DNA from: Homoserinimonas aerilata
Lineage (GTDB): Bacteria; Actinomycetota; Actinomycetes; Actinomycetales; Microbacteriaceae
Direction of reading: 5' to 3'
Assembly: GCF_006716125.1 (NCBI RefSeq)
Contig: NZ_VFOM01000001.1
Coordinates: 1,674,001 to 1,738,000, forward strand
Length of the DNA stretch: 64,000 bases
The notes beneath the pieces are model-generated. The model was given only the letters and a program-made list of their open reading frames with translations, did no database searches and had not been told where the DNA came from. A program made the translations under genes and the position numbers. This document shows positions 12,956 through 22,694 of the stretch, one piece after another (position 1 is the first letter of the stretch; the number at the start of each line of letters is the position of its first letter).

Positions 12956-15097
12956 CTAGTCCTCCTTGTTCGCCGCGGCGCCGGGGAGCGACTTCTGGAT
13001 CTGCATGAGGAACTCGACGTTCGACTGCGTCTCCTTGAGCTTGCCGAGCACGATCTCGAGCGCCTGCTGCGTGTCGACACCGGCGAGGGCGCGACGCAGC
13101 TTCCAGGTGACCTTGACCTCGTCGGTGCCCATGAGCATCTCCTCGCGGCGGGTACCGGAGGCGTTCACATCGACGGCCGGGAAGATGCGCTTGTCGGCCA
13201 GCTGGCGCGACAGGCGGAGCTCCATGTTGCCGGTGCCCTTGAACTCCTCGAAGATGACCTCGTCCATCTTGGACCCGGTCTCCACGAGCGCCGTCGCGAG
13301 GATGGTCAGCGAGCCGCCATCCTCGATGTTGCGCGCTGCGCCGAAGAAACGCTTCGGCGGGTAGAGCGCCGAGGAGTCGACGCCACCCGAGAGGATGCGA
13401 CCGGATGCCGGGGCAGCCAGGTTGTAGGCACGGCCCAGACGGGTGATCGAGTCGAGCAGCACGACGACGTCGTGGCCCAGCTCGACGAGACGCTTGGCAC
13501 GCTCGATGGCGAGCTCCGCGACGGTCGTGTGGTCTTCGGCCGGACGGTCGAAGGTCGACGCGATGACCTCACCCTTGACGGTGCGCTGCATGTCGGTGAC
13601 CTCTTCGGGGCGCTCGTCGACGAGAACGACCATGAGGTGAACCTCGGGGTTGTTCTTGGCGATCGCGTTCGCGATGGCCTGCAGCACGAGGGTCTTGCCC
13701 GCCTTGGGGGGCGAGACGATGAGGCCGCGCTGACCCTTGCCGATCGGCGACACGAGGTCGATGATGCGGGTCGTGAGCTTCTGCGGCTCCGTCTCGAGGC
13801 GCAGGCGCTCCGAGGGGTACAGGGGGGTCAGCTTGCCGAACTCGACGCGCTCCCCCGCCTGCTCGATGGGCAACCCGTTGATGGAGTCGATCTTGACGAT
13901 CGCGTTGTACTTCTGGCGACCGCCCTGGTTGTCGTTGTCGCGCGGCTGGCGAATGGCGCCGACGACGGCGTCACCCTTGCGCAGGTTGTACTTCTTGACC
14001 TGGCCGAGCGAGACATAGACGTCGTTGTTGCCGGGCAGGTAGCCGGTGGTGCGCACGAAGGCGTAGTTGTCGAGGACATCGAGGATGCCCGCGACGGGGA
14101 TGAGGACGTCATCCTCGGTGATCTCCGGCTCGAACTCGTCTCCGCCGGGCCCGCGGCGCTTGCGGTCACGGTAGCGTCCGCGGCCTCCACGCTCTCCGTC
14201 AAGGTCCTGCTGGCGACGCTGCTGGTTGCCGCGACCACCGTCGGACTGGTTGCCGTCTGACTGGCCACCGTCCTGCTGGCTCTGCTGGTTGCCACCCTGC
14301 TGCTGACCCTGCTGGCTGCCGCCCTGCTGGTTGCCGCCCTGGCCGTCGTTGTTCTTCTGGCCGCGGCCCCGGTTGCGGCTGCGGCTGCGCTGGGGGCGCT
14401 CCGAGCCGTCGCCGTTGTCGTTGTTGTCTGCGTTGTCGCCGTTGTTGTCGCTGCCACCGTTGTCGGCGGAGGACTGCTCGCCCTCGACGGCCGGCTTCTG
14501 CGCGTTGCGCGCGCCACCTCGGCCGGAGCGCTGGGGCTTCTCGGCTGCGGCATCGGCGTCGACGCCTGCTGCGGCATCCGTTGCCTTCTCCGCCGGGGCT
14601 GCGGCTGAGCTCGCGTCGACACCCGACTCGCCACCGTTGGCGTGCTCGGCTGCGGCCTTGGGTGCCGTGCGACGACGCGAGGGCGCCTTCGCTGCGGGTG
14701 CCTCGGCCTCAGCGGCGGGTGCGGCCGTCTCGGTGGTTGCCGCTGCTGCGGGCGCGGCGACCGGTGCTGCTGCGGGCGCGGCGACCGGTGCTGCGGCGGG
14801 TGCCTCGGCCTCGGTCGTCGTGATCACGCCGCCGCTGGCGGTGGCACGGCGAGATGCGCGCTTGCGCGGCGCTGCCGGCGCCTCTGAGCTGCTCGGCTCT
14901 GCGGCGGCCTGCTCGGCCGGCGCGCTGGTGTTGCTGTTCTGCGTCTCGTTGATTGCGTCCACGAGTGCTCCTTTACGAAGTTTCGATGCGCCGCTGATGC
15001 CCAGCTCGGCCGCCAGAGCCTGAAGCTCAGGAAGGCGCAGCTTGGACAGCTCGGCATGTGAGTCCGGGCCTGCGGCGCGGATGATGGGATCAGTCAC
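12956..15097 (-). CDS. rho: Transcription termination factor Rho with large disordered N-terminal insertion
   Basis: Hexameric RNA-dependent ATPase, 713 residues against 419 in E. coli. N-terminal ~40 residues form the Rho_N helix bundle ([24 protein letters not shown]); residues ~50-320 are low-complexity: an Ala-rich stretch, then a Gly/Asn/Gln/Asp/Arg-rich stretch with runs such as [14 protein letters not shown]; then the RNA-binding cold-shock-like domain ([17 protein letters not shown]) and the ATPase core with Walker A PPKAGKT near residue 461. The start is GTG at 15097, backed by AGGA 8 bases upstream. The charged or RG-rich insertion is typical of actinobacterial Rho and adds RNA-binding capacity; the Gln/Asn density resembles prion-like domains. 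Confidence 0.96.
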   Translation of the reverse strand: MTDPIIRAAGPDSHAELSKLRLPELQALAAELGISGASKLRKGALVDAINETQNSNTSAPAEQAAAEPSSSEAPAAPRKRASRRATASGGVITTTEAEAPAAAPVAAPAAAPVAAPAAAATTETAAPAAEAEAPAAKAPSRRRTAPKAAAEHANGGESGVDASSAAAPAEKATDAAAGVDADAAAEKPQRSGRGGARNAQKPAVEGEQSSADNGGSDNNGDNADNNDNGDGSERPQRSRSRNRGRGQKNNDGQGGNQQGGSQQGQQQGGNQQSQQDGGQSDGNQSDGGRGNQQRRQQDLDGERGGRGRYRDRKRRGPGGDEFEPEITEDDVLIPVAGILDVLDNYAFVRTTGYLPGNNDVYVSLGQVKKYNLRKGDAVVGAIRQPRDNDNQGGRQKYNAIVKIDSINGLPIEQAGERVEFGKLTPLYPSERLRLETEPQKLTTRIIDLVSPIGKGQRGLIVSPPKAGKTLVLQAIANAIAKNNPEVHLMVVLVDERPEEVTDMQRTVKGEVIASTFDRPAEDHTTVAELAIERAKRLVELGHDVVVLLDSITRLGRAYNLAAPASGRILSGGVDSSALYPPKRFFGAARNIEDGGSLTILATALVETGSKMDEVIFEEFKGTGNMELRLSRQLADKRIFPAVDVNASGTRREEMLMGTDEVKVTWKLRRALAGVDTQQALEIVLGKLKETQSNVEFLMQIQKSLPGAAANKED

Positions 15098-15249
15098 TAA
15101 GAGGATTCCTTTCCCCTACCGGGCGCGTATCGGGAATGACATGGCGAGGACCCGGTGGAGAGCTAGTCGCATCTCACACGCCGGTGCCGGTGCCGAGGCA
15201 CTGGCTGAGCGGGTGACGGAGCGAGGCTAGAGATTGCGCAACCCGTGGA

Positions 15250-15266
15250 CCTGACTGACAGTCAGG
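15250..15266 (-). terminator. Palindrome CCTGACTG-A-CAGTCAGG behind thrB
   Basis: A perfect 8-bp stem with a one-base centre lies 5 bases past the thrB stop codon, in the 174-base gap before rho. No T-tract follows. It could end the threonine operon transcript in part, or act in the rho leader. Confidence 0.4.
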
Positions 15267-15271
15267 CCTGC

Positions 15272-16219
15272 CTAGGCCGAAGCCTCTGCCGGGTGCAAAA
15301 TCACTGTAGCACCTTTGAAGTCGACGGCCAGCATGAGGCTCTGCCACGGCGTGCCCTCATGCGCCGCCACGATCTCGGCGGCGGCAAGCCTCTGCGCGGG
15401 GTCGCTGCACAGCACAAGGATGGACGGCCCTGCACCCGAGACGACGGCCGCGAGACCCTGCGCCCGAAGCTCCTCCACGAGAGAGGTCGTGTCGGGCATG
15501 GCGCTCGCACGGTAGTTCTGATGCAGCCTGTCCTCCGTCGCCGCGAGCAGCAGCTCAGGGCTCTGGATGAGGGCCGCGATCAGGAGCGCCGAGCGCGAGA
15601 CGTTGAAGATCGCATCCTCGTGCGGAACGGACTCGGGGCGCAGGCTGCGCGCCAACGCCGTCGACATGGTCGCCTCGGGGACGCACACCAGCGGGGTGAC
15701 GCCACGGTGCACGATCAGCTTTTTGTGCTGCGGGCCGGACTCGCTCGTCCAGGCGATCGTGAGCCCGCCGAACAGCGCGGGAGCCACATTGTCGGGGTGC
15801 CCCTCCATATCGGTGGCGATCGAGAGCAGCGCATGCGAGTCGAGCTCCACGATGCCCTCGAGGAGGCCCTTCGCCGCCATCACTCCGGCGACGATCGCGG
15901 CACCGGATGACCCCATGCCGCGGCCGTGCGGGATGCGGTTGTTCGCCAGCAGGAACAACCCGGGCAGCTCCACGCCGTAGCGATCGAAGGTGAACGCGAT
16001 CGCCTGCACCACCAGATTGCTCGCGTCCGTCGGCACCTCGCCGGCGCCGACGCCGGTGACCGTCACGGTCGCACCCGGTTCGTGGCGCGTCGTCACCTCA
16101 AGCTCGTCATACAACGACAACGCGAGCCCCAGAGTGTCGAAGCCCGGCCCGAGATTGGCGGATGTCGCCGGGACCTTGACGGAGACCGACCTTCCGATCG
16201 GAACGGCAGCCGCAGCCAT
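15272..16219 (-). CDS. thrB: Homoserine kinase
   Basis: Phosphorylates L-homoserine with ATP to O-phosphohomoserine, the substrate of ThrC. 315 residues, GHMP kinase fold: N-terminal SVKVPATSANLGPGFDTLGLA and the ATP-binding IPHGRGMGSSGAAIV near residue 100. Starts 2 bases after the thrC stop codon. Forms one operon with thrC, hom and lysA. Confidence 0.96.
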   Translation of the reverse strand: MAAAAVPIGRSVSVKVPATSANLGPGFDTLGLALSLYDELEVTTRHEPGATVTVTGVGAGEVPTDASNLVVQAIAFTFDRYGVELPGLFLLANNRIPHGRGMGSSGAAIVAGVMAAKGLLEGIVELDSHALLSIATDMEGHPDNVAPALFGGLTIAWTSESGPQHKKLIVHRGVTPLVCVPEATMSTALARSLRPESVPHEDAIFNVSRSALLIAALIQSPELLLAATEDRLHQNYRASAMPDTTSLVEELRAQGLAAVVSGAGPSILVLCSDPAQRLAAAEIVAAHEGTPWQSLMLAVDFKGATVILHPAEASA

Positions 16220-16221
16220 CC

Positions 16222-17298
16222 TCAGGCTTTCGACAAGCCGAGGACCTCGGCGACCTCGGCGGTGTCGACAGCGACGACAGTGGGCTTCACGTCGGAGCCG
16301 TCAGCCGTGCGAAGCGCCCACTGCGGGTCCTTCAGTCCGTGGCCTGTGACCGTGAGAACGACCGTGGATCCCTTCGGAATCTCACCCGCATCCGACCGCT
16401 CGAGAAGGCCGGCGACACTGATCGCCGATGCGGGCTCGACGAAGATGCCGACCTCGGCCGAGAGGATGCGGTGCGCCTCGAGGATGAGCTTGTCGGAGAT
16501 CGCGCCGAAGTAGCCGTTGCTGGTCTCGTGGGCGGCGATCGCCAGCTCCCATGATGCGGGGTTGCCGATACGGATCGCGCTGGCGATCGTGTCGGGATCC
16601 TTCACCACATGACCCAGGACGATCGGGGCGCTGCCCTCGGCCTGGAATCCGAACATCCGCGGCAGCTTGGTCGTGATGCCGCGCTCGAGCTCCTCGCTGT
16701 AACCGCGGAAGTAGGCCGTGTAGTTGCCGGCGTTGCCGACAGGGATGAGATGGAAGTCCGGCGCATCCTCGAGCACCTCCACGACCTCGAACGCCGCAGT
16801 CTTCTGACCCTCGATGCGGTCGTTGTTGACCGAGTTGACCAGATGCACCGGGTAGTTCGCCGCGAGATCGCGCGCGATGTCGAGGCAGTCGTCGAAGTTG
16901 CCCTGGATCTGCAACAGCTGCGCGTTGTGGGCGATCGCCTGCGCGAGCTTGCCCATCGCGATCTTGCCCTCAGGCACCAGCACCGCCGCCGTGATGCCGG
17001 CATGCGTGGCGTAGGCCGCAGCCGACGCCGAGGTGTTGCCGGTCGAGGCACAGATGACAGCCTTCGCGCCGGCCTCGACAGCCTTGCTGACGGCCATCGT
17101 CATCCCGCGGTCCTTGAAGGAACCGGTCGGGTTCATACCCTCGAACTTCACCCAGACCTTCGCACCCGTGCGCGCAGAGAGCGCAGGGGCGGGGATGAGC
17201 GGCGTGCCGCCCTCGCCCAGGGTCACGATGGGCGTCGCATCCGAGATGTCGAGGCGGTCTGCGTACTCGCGGAGGACTCCGCGCCATTGATTGGCCAT
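16222..17298 (-). CDS. thrC: Threonine synthase
   Basis: PLP enzyme converting O-phosphohomoserine to threonine. The start is the ATG at 17298 (MANQWRGVLREYADRL), preceded by AGAAGG; the open frame extends to 17505 but the extra 69 codons are Pro/Arg-rich and unlike the family. 358 residues. The PLP lysine is in GSFKDRGM near residue 61, with the STGNTSASAAAYA phosphate loop. Compact (class without the long N-terminal domain), as in other actinobacteria. Confidence 0.96.
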   Translation of the reverse strand: MANQWRGVLREYADRLDISDATPIVTLGEGGTPLIPAPALSARTGAKVWVKFEGMNPTGSFKDRGMTMAVSKAVEAGAKAVICASTGNTSASAAAYATHAGITAAVLVPEGKIAMGKLAQAIAHNAQLLQIQGNFDDCLDIARDLAANYPVHLVNSVNNDRIEGQKTAAFEVVEVLEDAPDFHLIPVGNAGNYTAYFRGYSEELERGITTKLPRMFGFQAEGSAPIVLGHVVKDPDTIASAIRIGNPASWELAIAAHETSNGYFGAISDKLILEAHRILSAEVGIFVEPASAISVAGLLERSDAGEIPKGSTVVLTVTGHGLKDPQWALRTADGSDVKPTVVAVDTAEVAEVLGLSKA

Positions 17299-17362
17299 GA
17301 TGAACCTTCTACCCCGGGCTTTCTGGTCGGGCTTTCTCGTGTGGGCTTGCTGTTGTGGGCTT

Positions 17363-18685
17363 CTAGTCCGAGCCCTCGACGCGGAGGACGGAGGTGACGG
17401 ACCTGACGACGTCGTTGCCGCCCAGTGCGGCGACGGTCGCGGCCAGATCGGCCTCCGACGCCTCATGGGTTCCAATGACAAGGGTAGCGGTGGCGGGGCC
17501 ACCATCTGCGCCCACCGAGCTCACCGACTGCGACACCGTCTCGACGGAGACGCCGTGCTCGGCGAAGACGGCGGCGATCGTCGCGAGAACGCCGGGCCGA
17601 TCGCCGACGAGCAGCGAGATCTGGTAGCGGGTCGTGACGCTCGAGATGGGCAGAACAGGAAGATCGGCGTGATTCGACTCGGCGATGCCGGGGCCGCCGA
17701 TGACATGCCGGCGAGCGGCGGAGACGAGATCGCCGAGCACGGCGGAGGCCGTCTCGATGCCGCCGGCTCCCGCACCGTAGAACATGAGATCGCCGGCCGC
17801 CTCCGCCTCGACGAAGACGGCGTTCTTGGCGCCGCGGACAGCCGCGAGCGGATGTGTTCTCGGGACCAGCGCGGGGTAGACGCGAGCGCTCACGCCCTCG
17901 GTGCCCGACGCATCCGTCAGCCTCTCGCAGATGGCGAGCAGCTTGATGACGAAGCCCGCAGCCCGTGCCGATGCGACCTGCTCCGCCGTGACCGAGGTGA
18001 TGCCCTCGCGGTGAACAGAGTCGATCGGAACCGTCGTGTGGAAGGCCAGGCTCGCCAGGATGGCCGCCTTCTGCGCGGCGTCGAAGCCCTCGATGTCGCC
18101 CGTCGGATCCGCCTCGGCGTAACCGAGCTCCGTGGCCGTCGCGAGAGCCGTCTCGAGCCCCTCGCCGTCGGTGTCCATGCGATCGAGGATGAAGTTGGTT
18201 GTGCCGTTGACGATGCCCATGATGCGGGTCACCTGGTCGCCGGCGAGGCTGTCACGCAGCGGGCGGATGATCGGAATCGCCCCCGCGACGGCCGCCTCGT
18301 AGAACAGCTGCGCACCCACCTGCTCAGCTGCCGCGAACAGCTCGGGGCCGTGGGTCGCGATGAGCGCCTTGTTGGCGGTCACCACGTCGGCGCCCGAGTT
18401 CAGCGCCTGCAGGATGTAGGTGCGTGCCGGCTCGATGCCGCCGATCAGCTCGATGACGACATCCGCTCCGACGATGAGCGCCTCGGCATCCGTCGTGAGA
18501 AGCTCGCGCGGGATGTCCGCAGTGCGGGGCGCGTCGACGTCGCGCACGGCGACGCCCACCAGTTCGAGGCCCGCGCCCGCCCTCTGGGCGAGCTCATCGC
18601 CGTGCTTCTGCAGCAGGGCGACGACCTGCGCGCCGACGGAGCCGGCCCCCAGGAGGGCGACTCGGAGATTGCGGTACTCGATCAT
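17363..18685 (-). CDS. hom: Homoserine dehydrogenase
   Basis: Reduces aspartate semialdehyde to homoserine. 440 residues: Rossmann motif LLGAGSVGAQV at residues 10-20, catalytic domain with GVVNGTTNFIL-like segment (MGIVNGTTNFILDRM), and a C-terminal ACT domain (SLLVGDRPGVLATIAAVFAEHGVSVETV) which in the family binds threonine for feedback inhibition. The ATG overlaps the lysA stop codon (ATGA), so translation is coupled. The gap to thrC is 64 bases. Confidence 0.96.
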   Translation of the reverse strand: MIEYRNLRVALLGAGSVGAQVVALLQKHGDELAQRAGAGLELVGVAVRDVDAPRTADIPRELLTTDAEALIVGADVVIELIGGIEPARTYILQALNSGADVVTANKALIATHGPELFAAAEQVGAQLFYEAAVAGAIPIIRPLRDSLAGDQVTRIMGIVNGTTNFILDRMDTDGEGLETALATATELGYAEADPTGDIEGFDAAQKAAILASLAFHTTVPIDSVHREGITSVTAEQVASARAAGFVIKLLAICERLTDASGTEGVSARVYPALVPRTHPLAAVRGAKNAVFVEAEAAGDLMFYGAGAGGIETASAVLGDLVSAARRHVIGGPGIAESNHADLPVLPISSVTTRYQISLLVGDRPGVLATIAAVFAEHGVSVETVSQSVSSVGADGGPATATLVIGTHEASEADLAATVAALGGNDVVRSVTSVLRVEGSD

Positions 18686-20112
18686 TGCTTTCCGTTCTGT
18701 GCTTCGGTTCCGACCTCGGGCATCCGGGGCGCGAGCCCCATGTCCCGTGCGAGGAGGTCGGACTCGGTTTCGCCGCGCACGATGACGCGGGCCTCCCCAT
18801 CGCGCACGGCGACGACCGCCGGACGCGCGAGATAGTTGTAGTTGCTCGACAGCGACCAGCAGTACGCGCCCGTCGCCGGAACCGCCACCAGATCGCCCGG
18901 CTCGACATCGCCCGGCAGATAGTCGGCCCGAACGACGATGTCGCCGCTCTCGCAGTGCTTGCCCGCCACACGCACAAGAGCCGGATCGGCGTCGGATGCC
19001 CGGCTCGCGATACGCACCGAATAGTCGGCCTCGTAGAGGGCCGGCCGGGCGTTGTCGCTCATGCCGCCGTCGACGCTGACGTAGCGGCGCACGGCCGCGC
19101 CGTCGACAAGGACATCCTTGATCGTGCCGACCTCGTACAGCGTCACCGTCGAGGGGCCCACGATCGCGCGGCCGGGCTCGACCGCCACCACGGGAACGGG
19201 CACGCCGAGGCGCTGAGCCTCCGCCGCGACGATGCCGGCGAGGGCCGCCGCGATGCGCTCGATCGGAAGCGCGCGGTCTGCGCTCGTGTAGGCGATACCG
19301 AAGCCTCCGCCCAGATTCAGCTCCGGAACAGGGCCGCCGGCCAGCAGCTCGGCGTGCAGCTCCATGAGCCGACGGGCGGCCTCCGCGAAGCCCTCCGTCT
19401 CGAAGATCTGAGACCCGATGTGGCTGTGCAGCCCCAGAAACTCCAGCTCGGGCCGGGAGCGGATGATCGCGACAGTCGCCGCCGCATCCGCCAGAGCGAT
19501 GCCGAACTTCTGATCCTCGCGCGCCGTCGCCAAGTACTCGTGCGTGTGGGCGTGCACCCCGCTGTTGACCCGCAGACGCACCGGCTGCCGCCTGCCATGC
19601 CGTGCCGCGGCATCCGCGACCCTGCCGATCTCGACGATGCTGTCGATGATGATGACGCCGACCGACTCGCGCACAGCGCGGTCGATCTCGGCGAGAGACT
19701 TGTTGTTGCCGTGCAGACCGATGCGCTCGGGGGCGACGCCAGCCGCAAGCGCGAGCGCGAGCTCACCGCCGCTGGCCACATCGATCGACAGACCCTCCTC
19801 GGTCACCCAGCGGGCCACCTCCGCCGACAGGAACGCCTTGCCCGCGTAATAGACCTTCGCGCTGCCACCAACGCCCGCGAACTCACGATCGAAAGCCTCG
19901 CGCGCCTCACGGGCGCGACCCCGGACATCCGCCTCATCCATCACATAGAGAGGAGTGCCGTAGCGGGCCGCAAGCTCCGTCGCGGACACCCCGGCCAACT
20001 CGATGACGCCATCGCCGCCACGAACGGCACCGCGCGGCCACACGCCGTCGATGAGCCCATTGGCGTCGAGCGGATGCGCGAGCCAGTCAGGGGCGAGCGG
20101 GTTGACGGTCAA
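18682..20112 (-). CDS. lysA: Diaminopimelate decarboxylase
   Basis: PLP-dependent last step of lysine biosynthesis, 476 residues. PLP lysine is Lys92 in KVYYAGKAF; other fold III marks are GLHSHIGSQI, NLGGGFGIAY, and the CESGDIVV segment with the substrate-contacting Cys-Glu. The start is a TTG at 20112 (TVNPLAPDWLAHP), chosen because it matches the family N-terminus and has GAGG 5 bases upstream. First gene of the lysA-hom-thrC-thrB cluster; a 99-base gap separates it from the LmeA-like gene. Confidence 0.95.
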   Translation of the reverse strand: MTVNPLAPDWLAHPLDANGLIDGVWPRGAVRGGDGVIELAGVSATELAARYGTPLYVMDEADVRGRAREAREAFDREFAGVGGSAKVYYAGKAFLSAEVARWVTEEGLSIDVASGGELALALAAGVAPERIGLHGNNKSLAEIDRAVRESVGVIIIDSIVEIGRVADAAARHGRRQPVRLRVNSGVHAHTHEYLATAREDQKFGIALADAAATVAIIRSRPELEFLGLHSHIGSQIFETEGFAEAARRLMELHAELLAGGPVPELNLGGGFGIAYTSADRALPIERIAAALAGIVAAEAQRLGVPVPVVAVEPGRAIVGPSTVTLYEVGTIKDVLVDGAAVRRYVSVDGGMSDNARPALYEADYSVRIASRASDADPALVRVAGKHCESGDIVVRADYLPGDVEPGDLVAVPATGAYCWSLSSNYNYLARPAVVAVRDGEARVIVRGETESDLLARDMGLAPRMPEVGTEAQNGKQ

Positions 20113-20211
20113 GGATGCCTCACGGTGGGGGTCGGGAACGGGGACTGCCTGAGGCGTGCGGCCCGCAGAGGTTCAGAGCCACGCGGCCCGGCCATGCCTG
20201 CAGCGATTCTA

Positions 20212-20961
20212 TTACGCGGCCGGAGCCCCGCCATCGGCAGGGGCCTCCGCCGGGGTGTCCGCAGGGGCCTCAGTGCCGGGAGCCACCTCGTCGCAACTGC
20301 CGCGGGTCATCAACTGGTCGAGATCGACCGGAACACCCGTGCCGACCGCCTCGAAGCGGAGCACACCACCCTCAGGCTCAACCTTGGTGAGACGGATGCT
20401 CTCAGGAAGAAGACTCGCCGTGCACACCTTCGCACCCACGGTCGCCAGATCGACGAACTGGGTCAGATCGATGTCGACCGCCTCCGCAGCGGAGACGCCC
20501 GTCGCCGTCAACACCAGATAGCCGCCATCAAGCGACGGGTCGAGGTCGATCGTGTACGGCACGGCAACGCCGAGCACATCCACCTTCCCCTCCACGGTGA
20601 TACCCGAGCCGACGAGCCGCATCTGACCGGCGAAGCCGCCCTCCGAGGCGAGCTGCGTGAGCGCCCCCTCGCTCATCGTGAACGACAACCCCACATCATC
20701 GAAACTGCCCGACAAGAGCTGCTGGAAGAAGGAGAAGCCACCGATCGACACCTGAACGTCACCGCTGCCGGCCGGCAGACGGGACGCCACCTGGTCGCGG
20801 GCGCGCGCCTGCGTGAAATCGCGCGCCGCCATGTCCAGAATGACGACAGCGCCACCCAGGAGCAGCAGCGTGACCACCAGACCGGCGACGATCTTGACCA
20901 CCTTCCGGCCCACGCCGGGACCCGAAGCCGTGTAGTCGTCGTAGCTCGGCCGCCGCACCAT
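20212..20961 (-). CDS. LmeA-like (DUF2993) membrane-anchored protein
   Basis: 249 residues with a short cytoplasmic N-terminus, one membrane anchor (VVKIVAGLVVTLLLLGGAVV, residues ~20-40) and an extracytoplasmic domain. The pattern of LPAGSGDVQVSIGGFSFFQQLL followed by repeated beta-strand segments is that of DUF2993/LmeA proteins, which in mycobacteria bind phospholipid and affect lipomannan maturation. The C-terminus is Ala/Pro/Glu-rich. It starts 2 bases after the argS stop codon, so it is probably co-transcribed with argS. Confidence 0.7.
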   Translation of the reverse strand: MVRRPSYDDYTASGPGVGRKVVKIVAGLVVTLLLLGGAVVILDMAARDFTQARARDQVASRLPAGSGDVQVSIGGFSFFQQLLSGSFDDVGLSFTMSEGALTQLASEGGFAGQMRLVGSGITVEGKVDVLGVAVPYTIDLDPSLDGGYLVLTATGVSAAEAVDIDLTQFVDLATVGAKVCTASLLPESIRLTKVEPEGGVLRFEAVGTGVPVDLDQLMTRGSCDEVAPGTEAPADTPAEAPADGGAPAA

Positions 20962-20963
20962 GC

Positions 20964-22613
20964 CTACATCCTCTCGGGGGCGGAGACACCGAGCAGGTCG
21001 AGCGCATTACGCAGCACCTGCCCGCTCGCATCGTTCAGCCACAGACGGGTGCGGTGGACATCCGCGATCTCCTCATCACCCAGCGGGGTGACACGGCAGT
21101 TGTCGTACCAACGGTGGAAGGCGCCCGCCAGCTCCTCCGCATAGCGCGCGACCCTGTGCGGCTCGCGCAGCTCGGCCGACTGGCGCACGATGCGCGGGAA
21201 CTCCGCAAGAACGCCGAGCAGCACGCTCTCCGTCTCGTGATCGAGCAGACCCGCATCGAAGACGCTGCGGTCCACCCCCGAAGCGGCAGCATTCTTCGCC
21301 ACCTGGTGCGTGCGCGCGTGGGCGTACTGCACATAGAAGACAGGGTTGTCGTTGGTGCGACGCTGCAGCACCTCAGGGTCGAGCGTGAGCGGGGAATCAG
21401 CCGGATAGCGACCCAGCGAATAGCGGAGAGCATCCGTGCCCAACCACGCCTGCAGATCGTCGAGCTCGATGATGTTGCCCGCGCGCTTCGACAGCTTCGC
21501 GCCGTTGATGGAGACCAGCTGGCCGATCAGAACCTCGACATCACGCTCGGGGTCGTCGCCCGCCGCACCCGCAATCGCCTTGATGCGGTGCACATAACCG
21601 TGGTGGTCGGCACCGAGCAGATAGATCTTGTGGTCGAAACCGCGATCGGTCTTGCTCAGGTAGTAGGCGGCATCGGCGGCGAAATACGTGTAGACGCCGT
21701 TGCCGCGCCTGATCACCCGATCCTTGTCGTCGCCGAAATCGGTCGTGCGAACCCAGATGGCGTCATCCTCATCGAAGACGTGCCCCTGCTCGCGCAGACG
21801 CTCGACAGCCGTGTCGATCGCGCTCGGATCGCCGGCGTGCAGCTCACGCTCCGAGAACCACACATCGAACTCGACGTTGAAGCGGGCGAGAGACTCCCTG
21901 ACCTCAGCCAACTGCTGCTCGTAGCCGAGCTCACGCGCCGCCGCCAGCGCCGCATCGTCATCAAGCTGAAGAAGCCGGGGCTCACGCTCGAGAACCACCT
22001 TCGCCAGGTCGGCGATGTACAGCCCCGGGTAGCCGCCCTCCGGCATCGGCTCGCCCTTAGCCGCCGCCAGGATGCTGGCCCCGAACTTGTCCATCTGGCT
22101 GCCGGCGTCGTTGATGTAGAACTCATTGGCGACCTGCGCCCCCGCAGCCCGCAACACACGACCGATGGAATCGCCGAGCGCCGCCCACCGGGTGTGCCCG
22201 ATGTGAAGAGGCCCCGTCGGGTTCGCCGAGACGAACTCCAGATTGATGACCTGCCCCCGAAGGGCCTCGCTGCGGCCGTAGCTCTCGCCCTGCTCCACGA
22301 TCGACCGGGCAAGCTCGCCCGCGGCAGCCGCATCCAGCGTCACATTGATGAAGCCCGGGCCCGCGACATCGACGGATGCGACACCATCAAGCGCCGAAAT
22401 ACCCTCAGCCAGCTCCGTGGCCAGCTCGCGCGGGTTCACGCCGAGCGGCTTCGCCAACTTCATCGCGATATTGGAGGCCCAATCGCCATGCTCACGGTTC
22501 TTCGGCCGCTCCAGCCGCACATCATCAGGACCGAGCGACACCTCTCCCCCGCGGCGGGCGACCACAGCGGTCACGATGTCGAGGATGCGCAAAGAGAGTT
22601 CAGCAGGAGTCAC
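20964..22613 (-). CDS. argS: Arginyl-tRNA synthetase
   Basis: Class I synthetase charging tRNA-Arg, 549 residues. HIGH motif is HIGHTRWAALG, the KMSK-like loop is AKLSKRAGN, and the C-terminus ends LLGVSAPERM as in bacterial ArgS. The open frame continues upstream to 23417, but similarity begins at the GTG at 22613 (TPAELSLRILDIV); no Shine-Dalgarno sequence is present, and TAGAAT ends 7 bases before this codon, indicating a leaderless start. Followed by the LmeA-like gene and lysA. A tRNA-Arg gene lies about 0.8 kb away on the other strand. Confidence 0.95.
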   Translation of the reverse strand: MTPAELSLRILDIVTAVVARRGGEVSLGPDDVRLERPKNREHGDWASNIAMKLAKPLGVNPRELATELAEGISALDGVASVDVAGPGFINVTLDAAAAGELARSIVEQGESYGRSEALRGQVINLEFVSANPTGPLHIGHTRWAALGDSIGRVLRAAGAQVANEFYINDAGSQMDKFGASILAAAKGEPMPEGGYPGLYIADLAKVVLEREPRLLQLDDDAALAAARELGYEQQLAEVRESLARFNVEFDVWFSERELHAGDPSAIDTAVERLREQGHVFDEDDAIWVRTTDFGDDKDRVIRRGNGVYTYFAADAAYYLSKTDRGFDHKIYLLGADHHGYVHRIKAIAGAAGDDPERDVEVLIGQLVSINGAKLSKRAGNIIELDDLQAWLGTDALRYSLGRYPADSPLTLDPEVLQRRTNDNPVFYVQYAHARTHQVAKNAAASGVDRSVFDAGLLDHETESVLLGVLAEFPRIVRQSAELREPHRVARYAEELAGAFHRWYDNCRVTPLGDEEIADVHRTRLWLNDASGQVLRNALDLLGVSAPERM

Positions 22614-22620
22614 AGGGGGA

Positions 22621-22626
22621 ATTCTA
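22621..22626 (-). promoter_or_regulatory. -10 element TAGAAT of argS (leaderless)
   Basis: TAGAAT on the minus strand, 7 bases before the GTG start codon of argS. It heads the argS-lmeA-like-lysA-hom-thrC-thrB run. No clear -35 seen. Confidence 0.5.
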
Positions 22627-22682
22627 CCGGGCCGCATCAGCCGAACCGCCCGCGCCTGCCGGGCGCGCGCCGGCGGCCGGGG

Positions 22683-22688
22683 CATGAT
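22683..22688 (+). promoter_or_regulatory. -10-like CATGAT of lipoprotein gene
   Basis: CATGAT is one base from TATGAT and ends 6 bases before the GTG at 22695. It lies back to back with the argS promoter. Confidence 0.35.
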
Positions 22689-22694
22689 GGAGAG

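Noticed and set aside
16222..17505. Longer thrC from base 17505
   Set aside because: The extra 69 codons are Pro/Arg/Ser-rich, overlap the end of hom, and the ATG at 17298 has a ribosome site and the family N-terminus.
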